DNA from: Phycisphaerae bacterium
GTDB taxonomy: Bacteria; Planctomycetota; Phycisphaerae; JAJVII01
Length of the DNA stretch: 55,719 bases
Assembly (NCBI GenBank): GCA_022072085.1
Contig: JAJVII010000070.1
Location: forward strand, 1 to 55,719
Direction: 5' to 3'
Position 1 is the stretch's first letter; each line of letters begins with the position of its first letter. The position numbers and the translations under genes were made by a program. Positions 1-8,949 of this stretch are shown here, piece after piece. Under the pieces are notes generated by a model. That model did not search any database, was not told the DNA's origin, and saw nothing but the letters and a program-made list of their open reading frames with translations.

Positions 1-402
1 GTGTCGAGCCGCGAAGGATTGGACGAGCGATCCGCCATGGCCCAACGTGTAACACAACCAAGGGCCTGGCGCAAGTGTTAATGGCATAGTACCCGGAAGT
101 CTTTTGCAGACGGGTGAAGTGTTACGTTCTTCTGGCCCCTCAATGAGGACGCTTCCGCTTTCCACATGAAAAGGCACGGCAATCACTCGCTCGTATTCTG
201 GCTTCGGAGTAAAGCGGTCGCAGGCCCACCGCACGCTCGCATGGCCGAATTCTACGAGAGTTTGAAAACAGACTGTCGAGCGACGTCTGGCAAAGCCCTG
301 TGCCGAGTGCGCTTCCGTCCAACGGCACCCGGGAGCAGGCACGCTCTGATCATAGACCATGAATTGACCATACGAGAAATACAGACGTTCCGCGCTATTC
401 AT
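1..402 (-). CDS. ComJ-family nuclease-inhibitor homologue, partial
   Basis: An open frame of 134 codons starts at ATG 402 and is still open at base 1, so the C-terminus lies outside the window. The protein resembles Bacillus subtilis ComJ (about 132 residues, inhibitor of the NucA competence nuclease) along its length as I remember it: LYFSYGQFMVYD near the N-terminus, a WTEAHSAQGF block, and YERVIAVPFHV followed by VLIEGPEE. From family knowledge, ComJ-like proteins also occur as immunity proteins beside nuclease toxins in bacteria that are not competent. No nuclease gene is visible here; it could lie left of the window or be lost. The upstream GGTAGGAGAC (about 15 bases before the start) is a weak, rather distant ribosome site. 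Family call by motif recall only. Confidence 0.7.
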   Translation of the reverse strand, partial: MNSAERLYFSYGQFMVYDQSVPAPGCRWTEAHSAQGFARRRSTVCFQTLVEFGHASVRWACDRFTPKPEYERVIAVPFHVESGSVLIEGPEERNTSPVCKRLPGTMPLTLAPGPWLCYTLGHGGSLVQSFAARH

Positions 403-410
403 CGTCACTG

Positions 411-482
411 TTAGTCTCCTACCACGACACGGAACTTCTCGCCGGGTTTCAAGTCATTCGTCTTGTAGAATCGGAAACGGGT
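411..482 (-). pseudogene. Possible C-terminal remnant of a lost gene upstream of the ComJ homologue
   Basis: Just upstream of the ComJ-like gene a short frame reads FRFYKTNDLKPGEKFRVVVGD and ends in TAA. It looks like the charged tail of a real protein, but it is cut off by a stop at 483-485 where the ~100 bp repeat begins. It may be the last trace of a gene, possibly the partner of the inhibitor, removed by recombination. With only 23 residues chance cannot be excluded. Confidence 0.25.
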
Positions 483-571
483 TCACGAGGCAATCCTTCG
501 GCCATCCCAAATGTCCTGCCTGCCGCTCTGCCCCTCAGCCAACCGGCCCCGACAAGAGGGATTGCTCGTGG
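471..571. repeat. ~100 bp direct repeat, copy 1
   Basis: Shares tcggaaacg, tcacgagg, and then a long nearly exact block (ctgccgctctgcccctcag, accggccccgacaagag, gctcgtg) with bases 871-966. It lies between the ComJ-like gene and the 77-residue gene. Function unknown; it may mark a recombination point in a small-gene array. Confidence 0.75.
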
Positions 572-617
572 GCCCCTTTGCGCTCTCCTCACAAGGATTC
601 CATCAGACGAAACAGAG

Positions 618-851
618 TCACTTTGTCTTGATGGCCTGCTTCGTTTCGGAGATCAACTGCTCCACTATATCTAAAGGAACTTCACGAAAAGTTTGCAAGC
701 GGAATTGCCCCTCCGCATCCCAAAACACCAGGCTTGCCGCACACTCGCTTCTGCCGTTCACCTCGCGGTACAATTCAAGCCCTGCTGATCCGGCCCTTCT
801 ATCTTCCACCGTACGTGTCGTGTATGTTGCAACACCATACTTGCGATTCAT
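618..851 (-). CDS. Small unknown protein (77 residues)
   Basis: I do not recognise this family. The start at 851 is supported by a good ribosome site (AAGAGGAG, about six bases upstream). The product is a compact single domain without signal peptide or membrane segment: a predicted beta-rich front half (ELYREVNGRSECAASLVFWD, then QFRLQTF) followed by a helix (DIVEQLISETKQAIKTK). Codon choice and composition look like real coding sequence. It sits between a ComJ-like inhibitor gene and a YdeI-type gene on the same strand, with a copy of the ~100 bp repeat on each side, so an immunity or resistance role is possible but is only guilt by association. Confidence 0.65.
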   Translation of the reverse strand: MNRKYGVATYTTRTVEDRRAGSAGLELYREVNGRSECAASLVFWDAEGQFRLQTFREVPLDIVEQLISETKQAIKTK

Positions 852-870
852 CGGGTACTCCTCTTAAGGA

Positions 871-966
871 TCGGAAACGAGGGTCACGAGGTATTCTTAG
901 GCCATTGCCCTCCCTGCCGCTCTGCCCCTCAGCGAACCGGCCCCGACAAGAGAGAATCGCTCGTGC
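871..966. repeat. ~100 bp direct repeat, copy 2
   Basis: Second copy of the element at 471-571, in the same orientation, ending about 20 bases upstream of the start of the 77-residue gene. The central 40-50 bases are almost identical between the copies while the left parts have drifted. Confidence 0.75.
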
Positions 967-998
967 CCCCCCCGTTCACTCGAGGGCGGGTGAGGCCT

Positions 999-1298
999 TC
1001 AACGATGTTTGCAGCCGGGCCAGCAGCAGGGGCGGCGTTTGCCGGCCAGGAGATTCTCGCACGCCCACACGATGTGATGTCGTCGCGTTTCGGGCTTCTT
1101 CACGGAAATGATCCAGCAGATCCACTCGTTGCGCGCCAACGGGGTGAGATCGTTCCACGCGGCCCGCACCTTCGGCGCCGCTGCCAGGGCCTTGCGCAGA
1201 TCGGCCGGCACCCCGTGCACCACGCCCGTGGCGATCCGCCTGGTCGCCCCGTTCGCTCCGGCTGACGGGGACTTCGATTTCCGCCTGCGTGCGGCCAT
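999..1298 (-). CDS. YdeI/OmpD-associated family protein (bacteriocin-protection type)
   Basis: A 99-residue protein starting at ATG 1298 behind a strong GAAGGAGGAA ribosome site. The core matches the small YdeI/OmpD-associated domain: GVPADLRKALAAAPKVRAAW, then LTPLARNEWICWI, then the family signature KKPETRRHHIVWACENLLAGK. Members are small cytoplasmic helical proteins linked to resistance to cationic peptides or bacteriocins; the mechanism is unclear. The C-terminus is unusual in carrying several cysteines (CCWPGCKH). It is the first gene of a minus-strand group with the 77-residue and ComJ-like genes, and a promoter and a dyad lie just upstream. Confidence 0.75.
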   Translation of the reverse strand: MAARRRKSKSPSAGANGATRRIATGVVHGVPADLRKALAAAPKVRAAWNDLTPLARNEWICWIISVKKPETRRHHIVWACENLLAGKRRPCCWPGCKHR

Positions 1299-1340
1299 GC
1301 GGCGTTCCTCCTTCGGCCGTCGGCCCCGGCCTGCGAAGAA

Positions 1341-1361
1341 GAATAGGGCGCGTTCCTATTC
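1341..1361. promoter_or_regulatory. Perfect 7 bp dyad in the leader of the YdeI-type gene
   Basis: GAATAGG, seven bases, CCTATTC. It lies between the predicted promoter and the start codon of the gene ending at 999, so it could be a repressor site or a leader hairpin. Confidence 0.45.
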
Positions 1362-1385
1362 GTCCATTCATGGCACACCCGGCGC

Positions 1386-1414
1386 ACTATAGCGGCGTGC
1401 CGGATTACGGGCAA
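1386..1414 (-). promoter_or_regulatory. Sigma-70-type promoter for the YdeI-type gene
   Basis: On the minus strand TTGCCC (-35) is followed after 17 bases by TATAGT (-10). Transcription would begin near 1379 and read into the dyad and the gene starting at 1298. Confidence 0.5.
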
Positions 1415-1553
1415 CGGACCGGACCGGCGGCTTCCCGTCACGCGGCGCTGAGAATGGCCGCCACCGGGGCGCGGCCGGGGGATTCAACTGTATGCGCGGG
1501 ATCCGGGCGGGCATAATGTCCGGCGACCTGGGCACTTCATCGAGGAGGCGATC

Positions 1554-4187
1554 ATGAATCAGGCGTGGACGATCCGGAGGCGTGCGAAGGCGGGCCTTGC
1601 TGCCCTGGCTGCCCTGGCGGCGGGGCTGACGATACTCCTGGCGGCGACCCCGCAGGCGATGGGCGATGAGCCGGCGGCTGCCCCCGCGGCGGCGGCCGAC
1701 AGCGGCGCGGTGATCGGCCAGGGGACGCTGTGGCGGTGCTTCAAGGGTTTCCGCACGCCCGACGTCCGTAACGACGAGGGCAAACTGGAGCCCCGAAACA
1801 TCAACGCCTACTGGGGCGGCATCATGGGCAGCGAGGCCAAATCGGTCGGGGCCTCGCCGCTGCCTGACGCCGCCTGGGTCAACGTGGACTTCGACGATGC
1901 GACCTGGGACCGCCTGCGCGCTCCGCTGGCGCCGCGGGGCAACCTGGAGGCCGGCGACCAGTCCTACGACCTGTCGCTGATCCTCGCCCGCGCCCGGTTC
2001 AACGTCGACGATCCCGCAAAGGTCAAGGCGCTCACGCTCACCGTCAACTATCAGGGCGGGGCGGCCGTCTACCTGAACGGCCGACTCATCGCCCGCGGCC
2101 ACCTGGGCGGCGATAGGCCCGATCTTCAGGCGCCCGGCGAGGACTATCCCAGGGAGGCCTACGTCACGCCCGAGGGCAAGCTGCTGCGCCCCGACGACAA
2201 GAACAACAAGGACCGCATCGCGCTGCGCGACCGCAAGCTCGACACGGTGGCCGTGCCCCTCGACGCTCTGCGCAAGGGGGTCAACGTGCTGGCCGTCGAG
2301 GTCCACCGCTCGCCGATCCCCGCGGTGGTCGGCGGGCAGGGCAAGGGCCCGTCGCGGGCCGACGCGTGGGCGGCCTGGCCGCCGGTGGCGCTGCTGAGCG
2401 TGGAGTTGTCGGCGTCGGTGGCCGGCGCGGTCTCGCCCAACGTCGCCCGCCCCGCGGGCGTGCAGGTCTGGACCTGCGACCCGATTCACACGCTGGGGAC
2501 TTCCGAGTATCGCGACCCCTGCGAACCGCTGACGCCGGTGGACATCACGGCCGCCCGCAACGGCGTCTTCTCCGGCCGCGTCGTCGTCAGCTCCGATCAG
2601 CCGATCAGGGGCCTGGCCGCCAAGGTGAGCGACCTGGCCGACGACAAGGGCGGTAAGATCGCCGCGGCCCAGGTGCAGGTCCGTTACGGCGAGCCGGCGA
2701 TCCCGGCCAACTGCGCCGTGCCCGCGGGGCGATTTGACGGGCTGCTCGACGCGATTCCGGCGGAGATTCCCGTCGTCGGCACGGGCCCCGACGCCGGGGC
2801 GGTCGCGCCGATCTGGCTCACCGTCCGCGTGCCGGCCGGCGCCGCGCCGGGCGACTACAGGGGGACGGTCACGCTGTCGGCTGACGGCCTGTCGGCGACG
2901 GCTGTGCCCGTGGTGCTGCACGTCAGCGGCTGGACGCTGGCCGACCCGAAGGACTTCCGCGTCCACAACTTCGGCCAGGTTTCGACCGACTCGCTGGCCC
3001 GGCGCTACGACGTCGAGCGCTGGTCGGACAGGCACCTGGCGCTGATCGCCCAGTCGATGAAGTGGATGGCCCAGATCAACTCTCGCGAGGTGCTGGTCGA
3101 TCTGTGCATCAACTTCTACGGCGGCAACAAGGGGGCGATGGACAGCAGCAACGTCGAGTCGATGGTCCGCTGGATCCGCCAGGCCGACGGCAGCTACAAG
3201 CACGACTACGCGGTGCTGGACAAGTATCTGGACATGGTGGCCAAGGCGATCGGCCAGCCGATGCTGCTGCGGATCAACGCCTGGGGCGAGTGGGGAACCG
3301 CCAACATGAAGACGCCCGAGTGGCACGGACCCAGCGCGGTGAGCCTGCTGGACCCGGCCACCGGCAAGCTGGAGGCCCTCGACCAGCCGCCGGGCGATAA
3401 GCCGGAGTTCGTCGCGTTCTGGAAGCCGGTGCTCGGCGAGGTCCGCAAGAAGATCGAGGCCCGCGGCTGGTGGGGTGCGACCGCGATGGGCGCCAACTCC
3501 TACTGCTGGGGCGTCGGACCGGCGATGGTCGACGCGCTGCACGAAATCTGGCCCGACGCGGTCTGGGCCTACACCGCCCACAACGGCACGCTGGCTGCCC
3601 GTGCCAAGGGCGCGACCGAGGGCGTCTCGGCCCTCATCCGCTACGCCGACTGCGTCTGGTCGCACGGCAAGCCCGTCCCGCGCGGGGCCCAGCAACTGCT
3701 CAAGCCGCGCGCCGGCGACTGGTGCTTCACCTTCCGCGGCCACCGCGACAACCGCGCCCCGTCCAGCTATCGCACCATCCCCGAGCGCGAACTGAGCATG
3801 GGCCAGGACGGCTACAGCGATTTCGGCGTGGACTTCTTCCCCTTCCCCGGCGCCCGCGGGCGGCTCTACCGCGTGGGCAACGGACGCGGCACCGGCGGGC
3901 CCAACGACGGCACGCTGGCCATCCTCGCCCCGGGCCCCGACGAGCCGATCGCCACCGAGCGCTTCGAGATGCTCCGCGAGGGCGTCCAGCTCGCCGAGGC
4001 CGTCCTGTTCCTCGAACGCGCCCTGGCCGACAAGAAGATCGACGGCGACCTGGCCGCCAGGGTCAACCGCCTGCTGGACGAGCGCGGCCGCCTGCTCGTC
4101 AACAACTGGCTCAACAGCCGCCTTATCGCCGACCGCGAGTTGCTGGCGACCGCCGGCGAGGTGGCCGCCGCCGTTGCGAACCGGTAG
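1554..4187 (+). CDS. Secreted GH123/DUF4091-like protein with N-terminal beta-sandwich
   Basis: 877 residues, started at the ATG behind GAGGAGG. Residues 1-38 form a signal peptide (twin arginines near the N-terminus, [19 protein letters not shown] core). Residues about 90-270 look like a GH2-type sugar-binding jelly roll ([39 protein letters not shown]). A further beta domain follows, then a catalytic-type barrel from about 470 with many Trp/Asp residues, and a C-terminal helical stretch ([20 protein letters not shown]) typical of DUF4091/glycoside hydrolase family 123-like proteins. GH123 enzymes release beta-N-acetylgalactosamine, but most planctomycete relatives are untested, so the substrate is unknown. 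It is a single gene, divergent from the small-gene group on its left. Confidence 0.75.
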   Translation: MNQAWTIRRRAKAGLAALAALAAGLTILLAATPQAMGDEPAAAPAAAADSGAVIGQGTLWRCFKGFRTPDVRNDEGKLEPRNINAYWGGIMGSEAKSVGASPLPDAAWVNVDFDDATWDRLRAPLAPRGNLEAGDQSYDLSLILARARFNVDDPAKVKALTLTVNYQGGAAVYLNGRLIARGHLGGDRPDLQAPGEDYPREAYVTPEGKLLRPDDKNNKDRIALRDRKLDTVAVPLDALRKGVNVLAVEVHRSPIPAVVGGQGKGPSRADAWAAWPPVALLSVELSASVAGAVSPNVARPAGVQVWTCDPIHTLGTSEYRDPCEPLTPVDITAARNGVFSGRVVVSSDQPIRGLAAKVSDLADDKGGKIAAAQVQVRYGEPAIPANCAVPAGRFDGLLDAIPAEIPVVGTGPDAGAVAPIWLTVRVPAGAAPGDYRGTVTLSADGLSATAVPVVLHVSGWTLADPKDFRVHNFGQVSTDSLARRYDVERWSDRHLALIAQSMKWMAQINSREVLVDLCINFYGGNKGAMDSSNVESMVRWIRQADGSYKHDYAVLDKYLDMVAKAIGQPMLLRINAWGEWGTANMKTPEWHGPSAVSLLDPATGKLEALDQPPGDKPEFVAFWKPVLGEVRKKIEARGWWGATAMGANSYCWGVGPAMVDALHEIWPDAVWAYTAHNGTLAARAKGATEGVSALIRYADCVWSHGKPVPRGAQQLLKPRAGDWCFTFRGHRDNRAPSSYRTIPERELSMGQDGYSDFGVDFFPFPGARGRLYRVGNGRGTGGPNDGTLAILAPGPDEPIATERFEMLREGVQLAEAVLFLERALADKKIDGDLAARVNRLLDERGRLLVNNWLNSRLIADRELLATAGEVAAAVANR

Positions 4188-4248
4188 AATGCCTCGCTCA
4201 GGCCGGGCCGCCTCGGTGCGACGACTCCGGTCTTCCTGCGAGGATTCG

Positions 4249-4821
4249 ATGAACGCCCTCTGCGTCTATTGCGGCTCCAGCAGCGGCGCCGACGGGGCCT
4301 ACCGACAGGCCGCCGCCGAGCTGGGCCGATCCCTCGCCCGCGCCGGCCGGACCGTCGTCTACGGCGGCGGCAACGTCGGCCTGATGGGCGCCCTGGCCGA
4401 TGCCGCGCTGGCCGCCGGCGGGCGCGTCATCGGCGTCATTCCGTGCTCGCTGGCCGACCGCGAACTCGGCCACCTCGGCCTGACCGAGCTGCACGTCGTC
4501 GCGACCATGCACGAGCGCAAGGCGATGATGGCCGACCTGGCCGACGCCTTCGTCGCCCTGCCCGGCGGCATCGGCACGCTCGAGGAGTTCTTCGAGGCCT
4601 GGACCTGGGGCCAGCTCGGCCTGCACGCCAAGCCCTGTGGCCTGCTCAACGTCGCCGGCTACTTCGACCCGCTGCTGGCGTTCCTCGGCCGCATGGTGGA
4701 CGACCGCTTCATCCGCCCCGGGCACATGGAGATGATCTGCGTCGCGCAGACGCCGGCCGACCTGCTCGCCAGGCTGGAGTCCTTCCGCCCGCCCGACCTG
4801 CCCAAGTGGATCGACCCCTGA
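4249..4821 (+). CDS. LOG-family nucleotide 5'-monophosphate phosphoribohydrolase
   Basis: 190 residues from ATG 4249, with GAGGA upstream. It is a complete TIGR00730/LOG Rossmann protein: N-terminal [31 protein letters not shown], the nucleotide loop [12 protein letters not shown] and the preceding HERKAMM arginine-lysine segment. Characterised members cleave N6-modified adenosine monophosphates (cytokinin activation) or other nucleoside monophosphates at the N-glycosidic bond. The C-terminal half ([19 protein letters not shown]) is also standard. It is followed by the restriction system with its own promoter and is probably monocistronic. Confidence 0.9.
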   Translation: MNALCVYCGSSSGADGAYRQAAAELGRSLARAGRTVVYGGGNVGLMGALADAALAAGGRVIGVIPCSLADRELGHLGLTELHVVATMHERKAMMADLADAFVALPGGIGTLEEFFEAWTWGQLGLHAKPCGLLNVAGYFDPLLAFLGRMVDDRFIRPGHMEMICVAQTPADLLARLESFRPPDLPKWIDP

Positions 4822-4918
4822 GTTCCCTCTTCTTCTCTTCGAGCCGGCCGCGGGAACCGGCGGTCCATGGTCCGTGACGTGTGGCCGAGCCCCGAGCCTT
4901 GCGCCCCGCCCCCCCGAA

Positions 4919-4947
4919 TTGACACGCCCCCGCCGGCGCTCTAATCT
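4919..4947 (+). promoter_or_regulatory. Promoter giving a leaderless restriction-modification mRNA
   Basis: TTGACA, 17-base spacer, TAATCT. The ATG at 4955 begins eight bases after the -10 box, where transcription should start, and no Shine-Dalgarno sequence precedes it, so a leaderless transcript is predicted. Confidence 0.6.
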
Positions 4948-4954
4948 GTCGGCC

Positions 4955-7234
4955 ATGTCAACAAGACGCAAAGCCCGAGGGAAGGCGAGCACCACTGCTA
5001 CCGATGAAAGCGGCAAGTTGAAGATCCTGCGCGACCAAAAGGGCGGCAAGATTTGGAGTCACGTTCGGCAGAAGTGGCTTGTCGAAACACCCGAGGAACG
5101 CGTGCGGCAAGAATATCTGTGCATCCTGGCCAACGAATACGGTTTCGCCACAGATCAGATGGACGAAGAGGTGGAGGTTGGCGTTGGTCGAGCCCAAAGG
5201 GCTCGCGCCGACTTCGTTATCTGGAAGACTGCCCAAGACAGGGCGGACGGGCGCAACCCGCTGATCGTTGTGGAATGCAAGTCCGACAACGTCACGATTT
5301 CCGAACCCGACTACTGGCAGGGGGACAGTTACGCCAGGCAGACCGGGGCGCGGTTTCTGGTCACGCACAACAGCCGCGAGACGAAATACTGGCGTGTCCT
5401 GCACGACCGGATGCCCAAGAGCCTGGAAGAAATCGAGAACATCCCGCACGCCGACGCGAGCAACAAGGAAATTGACGAGTTGCTCGCGCGGCTCAAGACT
5501 TTCAAGGAAGATGAATTTGCCAGGCTGCTCCACGATTGCCACAACATCATTCGCAACCGCGAGAAACTGGACCCAGCGGCGGCCTTCGACGAAATTGCCA
5601 AAGTCCTGTTTATCAAAGTCCATGTCGAGCGCGACTTGGCGATGAAGCGCAAGCGGGAGAACCGTTTCGACGGTGATTACCTGTCCCGTCTGCCCGGCGA
5701 TAACCCGCTGAATCTCCTGTTTCAGGAAACCAAGCGACACTACCGCAAAGACCGCATCTTTGAAGAAGACGACGCCATTCGACTGCGACCCGCTACCGGG
5801 TTGGCAATCGTCAAGGAACTGGAGCGCTACAACCTGTCGGACACCAGCGAAGACATAAAGGGCATTGCCTTCGAGCGGTTCTTGGGCAAGACCTTCCGGG
5901 GCGACATCGGCCAATTCTTCACGCCCCGGCCAATCGTCGAATTCATGGTCCGCATGGTCGAGCCGAAGGAAGGCGACGTGATTTGCGACCCGGCGAGCGG
6001 GTCCGGCGGCTTCCTGATTCGCTTCTTCGAGCTGGTCCGCCAGCAAGTACTGGCCGACGCCGACCGCGAGTATCAGACCTTCAAGAAGAAGATCGAGAAG
6101 AGCAAGAACCTGTCCGCCCCCAGGAAGGCCCATGCCTTGCGGGCCAAGTATGAAGAAATTCAGGAACGGCTGCGCCAGGACAAGAGGGGCGGGCGGCTGT
6201 GGAAGCTGGCCAACGAGTGCATATTCGGAACTGACGCCAACGACCGCATGGCCCGCACGTCCAAGATGAACATGATTATGCACGGCGACGGGCACGGCGG
6301 CGTTCACCACCACGACGGCTTCCTGAACGTCAACGGAATCTTTCAAGGCCGGTTCGACATCATCCTGACCAACCCGCCCTTCGGGGCCAACGTCGAGCCG
6401 TCCGACGTGGTAACGGACGAGCAAGTTGCCGCCAGCGCCGAAGCCGAACGGGAATACCTGGAAGTCTTTGGCGACGCCTACCGCGAAGCGCAGGCCGGCG
6501 TAAGGGCCGCCAAGGGCAAGCCCATTGCCGCCATGTTTGAATTGCCCCAGGCCCGAAGCAACGGCAAACGCAAGGTCGGCAAGATCAAGACCGAAATCCT
6601 GTTCATCGAGCGTTGCCTGTCGCTGCTGAAGCCCGGCGGCCGGCTGGGAATCGTCTTGCCCGAAGGCGTCTTCAACAACCCGTCGCTGGCCTACGTCCGC
6701 GAATTCTGCGAAGACCGGGCTTTCATCCGGGCCGTGGTCAGTCTGCCCCAGGAAACCTTCTATTCGTCCGGGGCGACGGTCAAGGCGTCGCTGCTGTTCA
6801 TGCAGAAATTTACCGTCCGCGAACAGGCCGACTTCAACCGCAAGCGGGCCGACGCGGAGAGAGAAATCCGCGACAAGCTGGCCCCCGAGATTGAGGCCGA
6901 AACCGCGCGCCTGAAGGCCGACATCGACGCGGCCAAGGCCGCCAAGGACCGCGAGCGACAGAAGGAAAGTATGTCCGCCTTGCGGCAATATGAACGCCAG
7001 GCCGAAGAGCGAATCCGGGCAGAAGCCCGGGCGCTGCTGAAAGAGCGATTCGATTACCCCGTCTTCTTCTGCGAAACGGAACACGTCGGCATTACCGCCA
7101 CCGGCGAGCCCGACAGCAACGAGCTTTACCCCAACGACAACACCCCGGCGGGCACGACGAAGACCGCCCTGGAACTCTATCACGACTTCCGCCGCGACCC
7201 GGGCGCCTTCGCCGCCCAGGGGGCCACGGCATGA
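4955..7234 (+). CDS. Fused nuclease-methyltransferase subunit of a type I-like/type IIB restriction system
   Basis: 759 residues. The N-terminal ~170 residues carry a PD-(D/E)xK nuclease of the HsdR N-terminal type (RADFVIWK, then LIVVECKSD around residue 105). This is joined to an HsdM-type N6-adenine methyltransferase: a helical domain, EDIKGIAFERFLGKTFRGDIGQFFTP, SAM motif DPASGSGGF near 345 and catalytic NPPF near 472. A long charged coiled coil (about 615-700) follows. The stop overlaps the start of the specificity gene (ATGA), showing translational coupling. No helicase/translocase HsdR gene is present on either side. The arrangement resembles BcgI-type enzymes, in which one subunit cuts and methylates and the other reads DNA; a modification-dependent or type I-derived system is the alternative. 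GAA and CAA codons are commoner than in neighbouring genes, suggesting acquisition. Confidence 0.85.
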   Translation: MSTRRKARGKASTTATDESGKLKILRDQKGGKIWSHVRQKWLVETPEERVRQEYLCILANEYGFATDQMDEEVEVGVGRAQRARADFVIWKTAQDRADGRNPLIVVECKSDNVTISEPDYWQGDSYARQTGARFLVTHNSRETKYWRVLHDRMPKSLEEIENIPHADASNKEIDELLARLKTFKEDEFARLLHDCHNIIRNREKLDPAAAFDEIAKVLFIKVHVERDLAMKRKRENRFDGDYLSRLPGDNPLNLLFQETKRHYRKDRIFEEDDAIRLRPATGLAIVKELERYNLSDTSEDIKGIAFERFLGKTFRGDIGQFFTPRPIVEFMVRMVEPKEGDVICDPASGSGGFLIRFFELVRQQVLADADREYQTFKKKIEKSKNLSAPRKAHALRAKYEEIQERLRQDKRGGRLWKLANECIFGTDANDRMARTSKMNMIMHGDGHGGVHHHDGFLNVNGIFQGRFDIILTNPPFGANVEPSDVVTDEQVAASAEAEREYLEVFGDAYREAQAGVRAAKGKPIAAMFELPQARSNGKRKVGKIKTEILFIERCLSLLKPGGRLGIVLPEGVFNNPSLAYVREFCEDRAFIRAVVSLPQETFYSSGATVKASLLFMQKFTVREQADFNRKRADAEREIRDKLAPEIEAETARLKADIDAAKAAKDRERQKESMSALRQYERQAEERIRAEARALLKERFDYPVFFCETEHVGITATGEPDSNELYPNDNTPAGTTKTALELYHDFRRDPGAFAAQGATA

Positions 7235-8622
7235 CGGCCGCCACGGCAAGCCCCAGGGCCTTTGTCGCCCGGTTCAAGGAAGTGGACCGCTGGGATTACC
7301 TCAGCCTGAGCCTGAATCGCATATCAGTTCGTGCGCCCCTTGTCCCCGTTGGCGATCTCTTCACCGTTCGCAAGACTATCGTTTCTGCCGCTGACTTGGG
7401 CAAAGGCAAAGTTTCGATGGTTGACCGCGTGAGCTTTGACGGAGAAATCTTCGCCGGGCGGACGAAGACGCGAATGACGCAATTCCTTGCCCTGCCTGGC
7501 GATCTTGTGGTTTCCAAGATTCGCGCCCGCCAAGGCTCTGTTGGCCTTGTGGAGGACCGGCATGGCCCCGTCAGTGCCACTATACACTACCGGGCTCTTA
7601 CGCCCGACAGGTCACGCGTTGACCCCAAGTACGCCTGGCTAGTCTTCCGATCTGGATATGGCCGCGCCCAATTCCTGGCCGCTACCGGCGGCGCTATGAA
7701 GGGCGAAATAAGCGAAGAAGCCTTGTTGTGCATCTCTCTGCCGTTTCCGCAGTTGTCCGTCCAACGCGCGATCGTCCGCCGCTGGCAGGACGCCCAGGCC
7801 GAAATCGCCCAGGCCGCCGCGCGGGCGGACAAGCTGGAAACCGCTGTCGGCGAAGAAGTCCTGCGCCGCCTGGGCCTTGCTGCCCCTACTGTCGGGAAAC
7901 CGCCGAAGGTCTTCGCCGTCTGGTGGAAGGACCTTGCGAAGTGGGCTGTGAACACCAATCAACAGTCGTTCTTCCGGTTGGACCCGGCGAAGAGCAGATA
8001 CCCGACTGCCCGCTTGGGCGAAGCGATTGCAGACCTTGAAAATGGTTGGAGTCCGAAGTGTCTTGACCGCCCGGCCGAAGGGGAGGAATGGGGAGTATTG
8101 AAGTTGGGTGCTGTGTCCTTTGGCATCTTCAATGAGCATGAGAACAAGGCACTGCCCAAGACCCTAAGCCCAATCCCTTCCCTGGAAGTGAAGCGGGGCG
8201 ACTTCCTCATTAGTCGAGCGAACATCACCCGACTGGTTGGGGCGTGTGCCGTTGTGCCAGAGACGCCAACCCGGCTAATGCTTTGCGACAAGATATTTCG
8301 AGCCGTCTGGCGGGAACCGTCGCCAATCGACAAGGATTACCTGGCAGAAGTCTTGAAGACGCCCCACCTGCGCCAGCAGATTGAAAACAACGTGACGGGA
8401 ACATCGGCCACAATGAAGAACATAACGAAGCCGGCGCTGCTGGCGCTCCGTCTTCCCCTGCCCCCGCTGGACGTTCAGCGCGGCATAGTGGACACGGTGA
8501 ACGCCCGGCGGGCGGAAATCGCCGCCGCCCGCCAATCGGCGGCAACGCTGTCCGCCGACGTTGCCCAGGAAGTCGAAGAAATGATCCTGGGCACGCGGCC
8601 CGTGCCGGATCAACAGGCCTGA
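7231..8622 (+). CDS. Restriction-modification specificity subunit (HsdS-like)
   Basis: 463 residues, overlapping the methyltransferase gene by four bases. It has the two-repeat layout of HsdS proteins: a first target-recognition domain (about 20-170, with PGDLVVSKIRARQGSVGLV and ISLPFPQLSVQRAIV), a coiled spacer (AEIAQAAARADKLETAVGEEVL), a second recognition domain (about 250-410, with LKRGDFLISRAN-type wording and LPLPPLDVQRGIV) and a closing helix. Each domain should recognise half of a bipartite asymmetric DNA site. The GC content is visibly more mixed than in the flanking operons. Together with the upstream fused subunit it makes a complete two-gene restriction-modification unit. Confidence 0.88.
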   Translation: MTAATASPRAFVARFKEVDRWDYLSLSLNRISVRAPLVPVGDLFTVRKTIVSAADLGKGKVSMVDRVSFDGEIFAGRTKTRMTQFLALPGDLVVSKIRARQGSVGLVEDRHGPVSATIHYRALTPDRSRVDPKYAWLVFRSGYGRAQFLAATGGAMKGEISEEALLCISLPFPQLSVQRAIVRRWQDAQAEIAQAAARADKLETAVGEEVLRRLGLAAPTVGKPPKVFAVWWKDLAKWAVNTNQQSFFRLDPAKSRYPTARLGEAIADLENGWSPKCLDRPAEGEEWGVLKLGAVSFGIFNEHENKALPKTLSPIPSLEVKRGDFLISRANITRLVGACAVVPETPTRLMLCDKIFRAVWREPSPIDKDYLAEVLKTPHLRQQIENNVTGTSATMKNITKPALLALRLPLPPLDVQRGIVDTVNARRAEIAAARQSAATLSADVAQEVEEMILGTRPVPDQQA

Positions 8623-8913
8623 CCCCTCTCCGGCCGCGACTTCGTCGCGTCCACCTCCCCCGCGAGGGGGGGAGGGGTGGGGGCGGAACGAGCCACCGGC
8701 CTCGGACCACAAGCCACTGACCCCTGACCAAGCCACCCTCACCCCGGCCCTCTCCCTCGCTTCGCGAAGGAGAGGGAGAAGAGGCCGAGCCGATCGTCCC
8801 ACAGCACTCGCCACTCGCCACTCGAAACTTGAAACTCGTCACTCCCCTGGGCCGGTTGGGGTCCGGCCGGCGTCGCGGATGAGCCACAGGTTCCGGCCGG
8901 GGGGGGCGGGCCA
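8623..8913. other. Gene-free spacer built of repeat elements
   Basis: No gene seen. It holds a G/C-run inverted repeat (8640-8690, cctcccccgcgaggggggag), the phrase ccactgacccctgacc, the REP-like element (8735-8778) and the word repeat cactcgccactcgaaacttg (8801-8845) that also occurs near 55310. Confidence 0.7.
8735..8778. repeat. REP-like palindromic element, copy 1
   Basis: ccctcaccccggccctctcc followed by a hairpin whose arms are ctctccctcgcttcg and cgaaggagagggag. The same head sequence recurs at 27723 and 32490, and inverted at 55246. Confidence 0.8.
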
Positions 8914-8941
8914 TTGACAAAATGTTCAGATCGCACATAAT
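8914..8941 (+). promoter_or_regulatory. Promoter of the DeoR operon, predicted leaderless
   Basis: TTGACA, 16-base spacer, CATAAT. ATG 8950 begins nine bases after the -10 box and has no ribosome site, so transcript and coding region should begin together. The AT-rich stretch stands out from the G-run before it. Confidence 0.6.
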
Positions 8942-8949
8942 AGCGCACT

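Noticed and set aside
1368-3743. A 791-codon open frame on the minus strand
   Set aside because: It lies entirely antisense to the GH123-like gene, is extremely rich in Arg/Val/Asp/Gln as expected of a GC-rich mirror frame, and has no recognisable domain or ribosome site.
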